Shown piece after piece: positions 27,239-34,800 of a stretch of 64,000 bases of DNA; the first letter of the stretch is position 1, and the number at the start of each line of letters is the position of its first letter. This DNA comes from Lysobacteraceae bacterium. GTDB taxonomy: Bacteria > Pseudomonadota > Gammaproteobacteria > Xanthomonadales > Xanthomonadaceae. Under the pieces are notes generated by a model. It was given only the letters and a program-made list of their open reading frames with translations. It did not search any database and was not told where the DNA came from. Both the position numbers and the translations under genes were made by a program. The stretch covers positions 31,861 to 95,860 of the forward strand of contig JAEUPQ010000002.1 of the NCBI GenBank assembly GCA_016789405.1. Reading direction: 5' to 3'.

Positions 27239-28159
27239 TCAGTTCGAATTCGCGATGCCGTGCGGCACGTGCCCGGCCGCGACGTGCTCGCGTGCGGAGT
27301 CGATGTTGTGCGGGGAGTCGTCGAAGAAGATGTCCGCACCGAACGCGTGCAGAAACGGCCCCTTCGAGCGTCCTCCGAGGAACAGCGCCTCGTCGAGGCG
27401 GATGCCCCACTGGCGCAGCGTGCGAATCACGCGTTCGTGCGCAGGCGCGGAACGTGCCGTGACCAGTGCGGTGCGAATCGGGCACTGCTCCACCGGATAC
27501 GCGGCCTGCAGCCGATGCAGTGCATCGAGGAAGGCCCGGAACGGGCCGCCTGGCAGCGGCTCGTGCGCACGCTCGCGTTCGTGTCTCGCGAAGGCTTCCA
27601 GACCGCCCTCGCGCGAAATGCGCTCGCCCTCGTCGTCGAACAGCACCGCGTCACCATCGAACGCGATGCGGATCTGGTCCGGCGAAAACACCGCCGACGG
27701 CGCGACGGCCGGAGACGGCAGCAACGTCGCCGCCGCGATGCCATGCTCCAGCGCGCGACGCACGGACTCCGCGTCTGCGGAGAGGAACAGATGGGCACCG
27801 AATGGCTTGACGTAAGGCCAGGTCGGGGCGCCCGACGTGAAGGTCGCACGGCGGATGTCGAGGCCGTGATGCTGGATCGAATTGAACACCCGCAGCCCGG
27901 TGTCCGAGGAGTTGCGCGACAGCAGGATGACCTCGACGCGCGGTACGCCGTCCTTGTCGTCGGCATTGAGCGCCAGCAGCTTGCGCACCAGCGGGAAGGC
28001 GATGCCAGGGCGCAGCACCTCGTCCTCGTGACTGCGCTGGTAGGACGCGAAAGCATCGACACCCTCGCGCTCGAACAGCGCGTGGCTGTCCTCCAGATCA
28101 AACAATGCGCGCGAGGAAATGGCGATGACGAGGGGTTCGGGGGAATACATCGTCGACAT
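27239..28159 (-). CDS. 5'-nucleotidase (cytosolic 5'-nucleotidase I-like)
   Basis: 306-residue HAD-like nucleotidase of the bacterial 5'-nucleotidase family (PF06189). Family stretches are LVIAISSRALFDLEDSHALF, RVEVILLSRNSSDTGLRVFNSI, RIAFDGDAVLFDDEGE with the acidic DGD, TALVTARSAPAHERVIRTL, and FFDDSPHNID near the C-terminus. It should dephosphorylate nucleoside 5'-monophosphates in the cytosol. It stands alone on the minus strand between a chitinase and a DUF805 gene. Confidence 0.87.
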   Translation of the reverse strand: MSTMYSPEPLVIAISSRALFDLEDSHALFEREGVDAFASYQRSHEDEVLRPGIAFPLVRKLLALNADDKDGVPRVEVILLSRNSSDTGLRVFNSIQHHGLDIRRATFTSGAPTWPYVKPFGAHLFLSADAESVRRALEHGIAAATLLPSPAVAPSAVFSPDQIRIAFDGDAVLFDDEGERISREGGLEAFARHERERAHEPLPGGPFRAFLDALHRLQAAYPVEQCPIRTALVTARSAPAHERVIRTLRQWGIRLDEALFLGGRSKGPFLHAFGADIFFDDSPHNIDSAREHVAAGHVPHGIANSN

Positions 28160-28226
28160 GCGCGCAGTGTAGCGTCATGCCTGTCTCACCGGATGCGATC
28201 CGCGGAACGCGGATCATGCGCGCATG

Positions 28227-28260
28227 AAAAAGCCGGCGCCCTCCCCGAGGACGCCGGCCT
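28227..28260 (-). terminator. Rho-independent terminator of the DUF805 gene
   Basis: Reading the minus strand, a GCCGGCG stem with a loop of about ten bases and CGCCGGC is followed directly by a run of five T residues. It lies 25 bp after the DUF805 stop. Stem strength and the T-run make this the clearest intrinsic terminator in the window. Confidence 0.85.
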
Positions 28261-28284
28261 TGTGTCGCGAACCGATGGAGGCGA

Positions 28285-28671
28285 TCAGCCGCCGGCTTTC
28301 GGGTCGTCGCCGAAGCGGTTCGAACCGCGCGTGCCTTCAAGACACATGAAGACCAGCAGGATCAGGCCGCCGAGGAAGGGGATGAAAGCCAGCAGGACGA
28401 ACCAGCCGGACTTGTCCTGATCGTGGAAGCGACGGACCGTCACCGCGATCGAAGGCACGAGCACGCCAAGTCCGAAAATGCCCAGCAGGCCTGCAGCCAG
28501 CATGCCCAGCGCCGAGAGCCCACCGTTCTGGAAGTCGGTGCCCATGATCATCAGTGCGTACAGCACCATGTAGACGATGAAGGTCAGCAGCGTGAACATC
28601 CAGTACTCCTTGCGGCGCGAGCGACCGTTGAAGTCGGCATAGCGCTTGAGCGGCATCAACATCCATTCCAT
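28285..28671 (-). CDS. DUF805-family inner-membrane protein
   Basis: 128-residue membrane protein of the DUF805 family (YhaH/YhaI-like). It opens with MPLKRYADFNGRSRRKEYWMF, the family signature, followed by three hydrophobic helices and the conserved VRRFHDQDKSGW loop, ending in EGTRGSNRFGDDP. Function is unknown for the family. It is monocistronic with a strong intrinsic terminator. Confidence 0.9.
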   Translation of the reverse strand: MEWMLMPLKRYADFNGRSRRKEYWMFTLLTFIVYMVLYALMIMGTDFQNGGLSALGMLAAGLLGIFGLGVLVPSIAVTVRRFHDQDKSGWFVLLAFIPFLGGLILLVFMCLEGTRGSNRFGDDPKAGG

Positions 28672-28776
28672 ATCAGTGTCCCCAAGAATAGTGAGGCCCG
28701 ATCATGGCAAGTTCAGGCAGCGTCTGGCAAGACGCCGCGCCCCCTTGATCCGTCATGCCCCCAGGCCACCGACCGG

Positions 28777-30306
28777 TCAACCGGCCAGATGTCGCGCCTG
28801 TCGGGGCGGCGTCGCCCGCTTCTTCCGGGGCACAGGCACCGGCAGCTCGGCGTTGGGGTCCTCGAACGCCAGTCGCGATCGTCCCCCCTGCCCCCGGTAG
28901 TCTTCGATCAGGGCCTGATTGGCGGTGGCTTCGACCATGCCAGCCTCGACCGTCAGGAATTGCTGCAGTGCATGAACCATGCGCTCGTGGGCGATGGCGT
29001 GGGTCTGGCCGATCCTCGCGTACAGCCAGTCGCTGAAAGCCAGGAAGCCGTGGAACGGCGCGTCGCCCAGCAACAGCGGGAGCGTGCGCGGATACCGGCC
29101 GGAATTCGCGATCATGTCCCAGTAGCGCGAGAAGCGCGACAGCCGCTGCATCGTCGCGAAATCGATGACATCGGTGCTGAGGATGTTGTACGGCGGGTCC
29201 GGGTTGAATCGCAGATCGTGCATCTGCGTATGCCGCGCGACCGGCGCACCACGCAGGCGCTTGAGGATGCCGAACTGGATCTCGTGCGGCGCCAGCGCGA
29301 CCAGCTTGTCGAAGCCGCGTGCGAAGCTGTCGACGGTTTCGCCCGGCAAGCCCGCGATCAAGTCCACATGCAGGTGCGCACGCGAGTGTTCGCGCAGCCA
29401 GGCGAGGTTCGCCGCGGCCTTCTCGTCGTTCTGCCGACGGGAGATGCGCGTCTGCACCTCTGGATCGAAGGTCTGGATGCCGATTTCGAACTGCAGCGTG
29501 CCGTTCGGGAACCTGGCGATCGCCTCTTTCAGGCGCTCAGGCAGGTGATCCGGGATCAGCTCGAAATGCACGAACGGCGGATCGTCCGGCGCGACTTCGA
29601 TCTTCGCGAGAAAGAAATCGAGGATCGCCAGCGAAGTGTCGACCTTCAGATTGAAGGTGCGGTCGACGAACTTGAACTGGCGCACGCCGCGCGCATACAG
29701 CGTTTCCATCGAATCCATGAAGCGCTGCAGCTCGAACGGCCACGCAGTCTTGTCCAGCGACGACAGGCAGAATTCACACTTGAATGGACAGCCGCGCGAA
29801 GCCTCGACATAGAGATGGCGCTGGCGCACGTCCTCGTCGGTGTATTCGTCGTAGGGCAGCACCAGGTCCTTCAGCTCCGCCTGCCGCCCCGGGATGATCC
29901 GCGCATGCGGCGTCTCGCCGCGCAGCAGCTGCCCCGCCACCTCGGCGAAGGTCACGTCGCCCCAGCCGGTGATCACGTAATCGGCCAGCGCGCAGATCCG
30001 CTGCTCGTTGACCTCATGACTCACCTCCGGACCGCCGAGCACGACCAGGATCTCCGGCGCCACCGCCTTCAGCTGCGCCACCAGACGCGTACTCTCCTCC
30101 ACGTTCCAGATGTACACGCCCAGCCCCAGCACCTTGGGCCGCTGCGCCAGGATCTTCTCGACGATCTCCTCGGTCTTCTGCCCGATCACGAACTCCAGGA
30201 TCGCCGACCGCTCCTTCAGCTCGCCCAGGTTCGCGCGCAGATAACGCAGTCCCAGCGACGCATGGGAATACCGGGCATTGAGGGTCGCGAGGAGGATGTC
30301 GGGCAT
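28777..30306 (-). CDS. B12-binding radical SAM protein (DUF4080-like)
   Basis: 509-residue protein with an N-terminal cobalamin-binding Rossmann domain (about 1-150; LGLGVYIWNVEESTRLV, VVLGGPEVS) and a central radical SAM barrel. The cluster motif is RGCPFKCEFC (Cx3Cx2C) near residue 180, followed by KFVDRTFNL. A C-terminal DUF4080-like region follows. The ATG beginning MPDILLATLNARYSH was chosen. Related enzymes methylate or rearrange metabolites, but the substrate is unknown here. The tail is basic and proline-rich (PVPRKKRATPPRQ). Confidence 0.88.
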   Translation of the reverse strand: MPDILLATLNARYSHASLGLRYLRANLGELKERSAILEFVIGQKTEEIVEKILAQRPKVLGLGVYIWNVEESTRLVAQLKAVAPEILVVLGGPEVSHEVNEQRICALADYVITGWGDVTFAEVAGQLLRGETPHARIIPGRQAELKDLVLPYDEYTDEDVRQRHLYVEASRGCPFKCEFCLSSLDKTAWPFELQRFMDSMETLYARGVRQFKFVDRTFNLKVDTSLAILDFFLAKIEVAPDDPPFVHFELIPDHLPERLKEAIARFPNGTLQFEIGIQTFDPEVQTRISRRQNDEKAAANLAWLREHSRAHLHVDLIAGLPGETVDSFARGFDKLVALAPHEIQFGILKRLRGAPVARHTQMHDLRFNPDPPYNILSTDVIDFATMQRLSRFSRYWDMIANSGRYPRTLPLLLGDAPFHGFLAFSDWLYARIGQTHAIAHERMVHALQQFLTVEAGMVEATANQALIEDYRGQGGRSRLAFEDPNAELPVPVPRKKRATPPRQARHLAG

Positions 30307-30353
30307 GGGGGGATTATAGCCGGCGGGGTGTTCCCGACCGGAGACCCGCGATT

Positions 30354-30884
30354 TCACAAGGATGTAGGGTGGGCATCCTGCCCACCACCCATCCCCCAAT
30401 CCGACGTACAAACCCCATCCCGGGCAAACCGATGAAACGACGAATACGGCCAATCCCGCGCCGACACCACCAACCCATGCTTCACCGGATTGAAATGGAT
30501 GTAGTCCACGTGATACCGGAAATCATCCTCATCGCGGACAAGATGTTCCCAATACCTCCGTTACCACAAGCCACGCTCCCGTTTCATGAGTCGTGACGCA
30601 CGCCGTCGCTCCATCTTCGGAACGCGCCGCGAAAAGGCAGTCTTGATATGCGCCCAGCGCACCGGATAGTCCGCATCGCCCTCCGGCAGGGTCCACAGGC
30701 AATGCAGATGATCCGGCAGGATGACGATCGCATCGATCACGAACGGCCGCGCCACATGCGCCGCCCGGAACGCGGCACGCAGATCATCGATGCAATCGAC
30801 GAGCAGCGACGTCGAACGCTCCGCGATCGCGACGGTGAAGAAATACGTGCCGCCCGGTACCCAGGCTCGACGATAGTTCGGCAT
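30354..30884 (-). pseudogene. REP-associated tyrosine transposase (RAYT) broken by one nonsense codon
   Basis: Y1/IS200-like HUH transposase that normally moves or maintains REP elements. The N-terminal 107 codons are intact (MPNYRRAWVPGGTYFFTVA; HUH motif in DHLHCLW). After ERGLW a TAA at 30563-30561 interrupts the frame. Read through that one codon, the frame continues perfectly with RRYWEHLVRDEDDF, then YHVDYIHFNPVKHGLV and DWPYSSFHRF, the standard RAYT C-terminus with the catalytic Tyr, to a TGA at 30356-30354. A CAA or CAG (Gln) is expected at the TAA. The truncated product lacks the nucleophile, so the gene is almost certainly inactive. Confidence 0.85.
30364..30386. repeat. REP element (GTGGGC-type)
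   Basis: GTAGGGTGGGCATCCTGCCC and its completion form a hairpin (GGTGGGCA, TCC, TGCCCACC). It overlaps the last codons of the RAYT pseudogene and matches the outer arms of the two repeat pairs at 31.0 and 31.5 kb. This is the likely target family of that transposase. Confidence 0.8.
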
Positions 30885-30964
30885 GCCGACAGCATCGCCG
30901 CCCGAACGTCATCGCCACATCAGTCAATCCCCCACAGCACCGTCAGAAAAACCCGAAACATCGC

Positions 30965-31078
30965 GTAGGGTGGGCATTTTGCCCACCATTGCAACAACGA
31001 CACGGCGGCGAACAATGATCGAAACCGATTGTTACCGCCGCATCATTGACAAAGCGGTGGGCTTGAAGCCCACCCTAC
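30965..31078. repeat. REP pair (BIME-like), copy 1
   Basis: 114 bp bounded by GTAGGGTGGGC and its complement GCCCACCCTAC. Each end is itself a hairpin: GGTGGGCA-TTT-TGCCCACC type at the left and GTGGGCTTGAAGCCCAC at the right. The middle (AACGACACGGCGGCG onward) is conserved in copy 2. Two REPs in opposite orientation are the classic BIME arrangement. Confidence 0.85.
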
Positions 31079-31082
31079 GGCC

Positions 31083-31358
31083 CTCCATCTTCGGAACGCG
31101 GCGCGAAAACGCGGTCTTGATATGCGCCCAGCGTATCGGGTAATCCGCATCGCCCTCCGGCAGTGTCCAGAGACAATGCAGATGATCCTGCAGAATGACG
31201 ATTGCATCGACCACGAATGGCCGCGCCGCATGTGCCGTCCGCAACGCGGCACGCAGATCATCAATGCGATCGACGAGCAGCGACGTCGAACGCTCCGCGA
31301 TCGCAACGGTGAAGAAATAGGTGCCACCCGGCACCCAGGCTCGACGATAGTTCGGCAT
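31083..31358 (-). pseudogene. RAYT fragment (5' part only), second copy
   Basis: Duplicate of the first 92 codons of the neighbouring RAYT, beginning MPNYRRAWVPGGTYFFTVA and keeping the DHLHCLW motif. It stops matching after SRRVPKME and runs into the REP pair of copy 1. The whole catalytic C-terminus is missing. Differences from copy 1 include Arg31 for Cys and Gln58 for Pro. It is a remnant of the tandem duplication, not a functional short gene. Confidence 0.85.
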
Positions 31359-31437
31359 CCCGACAGCATCGCCGCAACCGCGTCACCACCCCATCCGCCA
31401 ACATCCCACCACACCGTCAGAAAACCCGACACATCGC

Positions 31438-31551
31438 GTAGGGTGGGCATTTTGCCCACCATTGCGACAACGACACGGCGGCGATCAATGATCGAAACCG
31501 ATTGTGACCACCCCATCATTGAAAAAGCGGTGGGCTTGAAGCCCACCCTAC
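31438..31551. repeat. REP pair (BIME-like), copy 2
   Basis: 114 bp with the same terminal GTAGGG and CCCTAC arms as copy 1 and a closely similar core with scattered substitutions. It reaches the last codon of the candidate RHS immunity gene, so it can also form the 3' hairpin of that transcript. Confidence 0.85.
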
Positions 31552-31874
31552 GGCTCTCCGGAATACAACAGCATTACCTGCTCTCGATGAGAATCGTCGA
31601 ACTTTACATGGCTAAGCGGAACTGATGGAAAACCAGATCGATTCGTATTCAATGGAATTAACCCCCTAAACTTAAATTGATCTATGGCTTCGCTCTCATC
31701 CACCCCCGCATATAGGACTACAAAAGCCTCAGGATAGTCATCCATCTCATCATTGAAAGACCCTTCAATCACCCAAAAGGCTCCTTCGCTATCTTGAGCG
31801 AGAAGATATCTCGGGAAGTCGAAAAACTCCCAGTAAAGAACAATTCTCAACCACTGACCGAAGGGTATTTTCAT
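31548..31874 (-). CDS. Candidate immunity protein for the RHS toxin
   Basis: 108-residue acidic cytosolic protein with no signal peptide or membrane helix. The sequence (PFGQWLRIVLYWEFFDFPRY, then DDYPEAFVVLYAGVDESEAI) matches no family I can name. Its ATG overlaps the stop of the RHS gene. That position, the small size, the acidity and the low GC shared with the RHS 3' end are the standard signs of a polymorphic-toxin immunity gene. The immunity role is inferred from context only. Confidence 0.72.
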   Translation of the reverse strand: MKIPFGQWLRIVLYWEFFDFPRYLLAQDSEGAFWVIEGSFNDEMDDYPEAFVVLYAGVDESEAIDQFKFRGLIPLNTNRSGFPSVPLSHVKFDDSHREQVMLLYSGEP

Positions 31875-34800
31875 TTAATACGATCCGCCTTGGGCACCGG
31901 GTTCTCGCGGAGCGGTCCTAACCGACTCGCCGCCCCGCCTTCTCGTACATTCACATGTTGATAGTTAATATTCCCACTACGTGAAGGCTCTGGCTTAACC
32001 TCAACTGTCCCGCCATTCTGTCTTATCTGCCCAGCCGTAGTTTCTCGCAATTGTCCATTCGGTACGCCACGACCAGCCTCTTCAACAGTCCTGCCTTGCG
32101 AACCAGAATATGTAGTCCCAGTCTCTGGCTTGTCCCCAATTCCACCTCTGACTATTACATCTTGATTCGGCACATCTCCAGGCGCGTGAGGATTTCCGGT
32201 ATCAGCACCTCGCGGTCGAGGTGACTGATTATTCTTAGATGAACTGGATGCAAACGCCCTAAATGCACCCCATGCACTTCGCACTGTACTAACAAGATTA
32301 CCGGAAAGAATAGAGACCTGAAGACTAATTGCAGCCTCAGCCTGTTGAGGTGAAATCTGATCTAGATTGGATTGAATCGCAGCCACACCTCGGAGGGCGA
32401 CGCCAGCAGACTCCCTCCCATCCGGATCTGTAAATCCATACGGATTGTTGTTCGCATACCAATACCGATTGAAATTCTGCCCCGGCTTCTCATGCGCCGT
32501 CACCGGATCCACACTCAAGAACCGCCCGGCCGACTGATCGTAATACCGCTGCTGCATATACGTCAGCCCGGTCGTGCCATCCATGACATGGCCGGTGTAG
32601 CCGATGCCGTTGTGGTTCGGCTTGCCGATGATCGCGCCCCACGGCTCGTAGTCCATCCGCTCGATGACCTGGCCCGAGGCATTGGTCACCGCGACCGGGC
32701 TACCGAGGGCGTCGGTGTGCTGGTACTTGGTGGCGAGCACGGCGTTGCTCGGCCAGGCATGGTCGATGATCGCGACCACGCTGCCGGCGAGATAGACATT
32801 CTCGTGCGTCTGCTGCGCAGGGCTGGCGGGGTCACCCCAATCGCTGGAGAACAGCATCTGTCCGCTCTGGGTGTAGTGCCACAATGTGGTCTTGCCATTG
32901 GCGGAATTGGTCTGCACACGGCGGCCGAGGCCGTCGTAGCGATAGGTCTCCTGCAAAGTCGCGCTGCGCAGGCGATTGCCGTAGTCGAAGACGTAGCCCT
33001 GTCCGTTCTTGTTCTGCAGGTTGCCCTGCGGGTCGTAGGCGAAGCCCACCACCGTTGCGCCAGCGGTATTGCGAATGCTGGTCAGACGATGGTTCTGCGC
33101 GTCGTAGACATAGTCGGCGTAGTCCTTGACGCCTGCGAGCTTCCAGGATTTGAGGTTATCGAGGGTGTCGTAAGTAAAGCGATGCGTATGGTCGGTCCCA
33201 CCAAACACCGCCGAAGCGACGCTGGTCAGGCGATCCAGGTTGTCATAAGACATCCAGCGGTGGCGCGCAGTCGGCGTGCCGGTGACATAGTCGAGAATCT
33301 GCGCCACGTTGCCGTTCGGGTCGTAGCCATATTCGTAATCCATCGCATTACCGGTGGCGCTCACACGCTGCGGCAACTGGCGCGCATTCTGCGTCATCGT
33401 ATGCACGATGCCATTGCCGTAGGTGAACTGCTTCAGCGCACCATTCGGGTAGTACTGCGCGCCGGATGCATACGTGCCCGCCTTGGTCGGCTGGCCGAGC
33501 GGGTTCGGCGCGTAGTCGACCACCAGACCCGTCGGATAGGTCTGCGTGGACAGATGAGCGTAGCCGTCGTAGGCATACCCGATAGACCACGAGTACACAC
33601 TCGGCTGCGCCAGGGTTTCGCCGACGAGCAGACGACGATTGTTGTAGCTGTAGGTGGTCACGACCGGCGCGGTACTGCCGGCGCCGTTGTAGGCCGTCAC
33701 GCTCTTCGGCAGGTTGTCTTTCTCGTAGGTCCAGATCTGGTTCCCCAGGCCATCGGGGAACGTCAGGTGCGTGAGGCGGTTGCGCGGATCGTAGGTCCGC
33801 GTCGTCGTGCGTCCTGCGCCATAAGCTGCGGCATGCTGGCAATCGGTGGTCGAGTTGTACGCTGTCGACGTGCCATCAAGCCCGGAGGCCTGCCAAACCA
33901 GATTGCCGGCACCGTCGTAGTCCATGACGGTGACGCCGGTCTCCGGCTCGATGGTCTTGCACAATTGCGCGTTGCCGTCATACACGTAGCGACGCGTCGC
34001 CGACAGCGTGTTCGCGGCATTGCGCTGGGTCAGTTGCTGCGGCCAGCCGAACTGCGGGTGGCGAACGATCTGGATGACCTTGCCCTCGGGCTGCTCGCTG
34101 AGGACCGGATAATCGTAGCTCGGCGCATCCCATGCCATGAAGCTGGTCGTGGTGGCGAAACCCTTCGGGTTGGTGACGAGGGTTTTGAAACCACTCAGAT
34201 ACTGCGTCGTCGTCGACAGCACGCCGTGTTCACTGTCCTGTTCAACCTCTGTCACACGGTCGATGGCGTCGTAGAAAGTGCGCGTGCCGGTATTGCCCGG
34301 GATGGTGTCCGAGGACGGATATGACTGGAAACTGACGCGACCACTGGTGTCGTAGCTCGTCTTCGAAGCACGCAGGGTAGCCGCCACATTCTGCGCGTCG
34401 TACTCGTGCTTGAGGACCGGCCGCCACAGCGCATCCATGTAGGTCACCGAAGCGCGATTGCCGGTTTCCTCGTACAGGCGCCACTGGCCATCGACGACAC
34501 CGGTTGGCTTCCAGTCGGCCGCCACGAGCGGGCGGAAGTTGCGCAAGGTGTTGTAGTAGTTGCCACCCGAGGACGGCGAAGCGACGGTATCGCCGGTCGG
34601 CTGCACGATGCTCGCAAGCCGCCCCATGGCGTCATAGCCGTAGCCCGTGACCGAACCGAGTTCGTCGGTCACCGACGTGATCCACCCGCTGTCGTTGACG
34701 GTCGCGGATTCCGTGGCGCCCTGCGGCGCCTCGGCCGTCACCGGATGAAGGATCGACTGCGGGATCCCGCGCTTCCAGTTGGACAGCGTGATGGTATTGC

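Larger units (their letters stand above)
30609..31554. repeat. Tandem duplication, unit of about 474 bp
   Basis: Bases 30609-31080 (RAYT 5' part, its upstream region and a REP pair) recur at 31083-31554 with high but imperfect identity; RAYT starts and REP boundaries are offset by 473-474 bp throughout. Substitutions and at least one single-base indel separate the copies. Junctions fall at the end of a REP pair, suggesting REP-mediated recombination or slippage. Confidence 0.85.

Noticed and set aside
30561..30884. Intact small gene of 107 codons
   Set aside because: It is the 5' part of a RAYT whose remaining codons continue in frame after one stop, so it is a truncated pseudogene rather than a real short gene.
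31043..31546. Minus-strand frame of 167 codons across the second REP pair
   Set aside because: It is made of REP sequence and an off-frame reading of the RAYT fragment.
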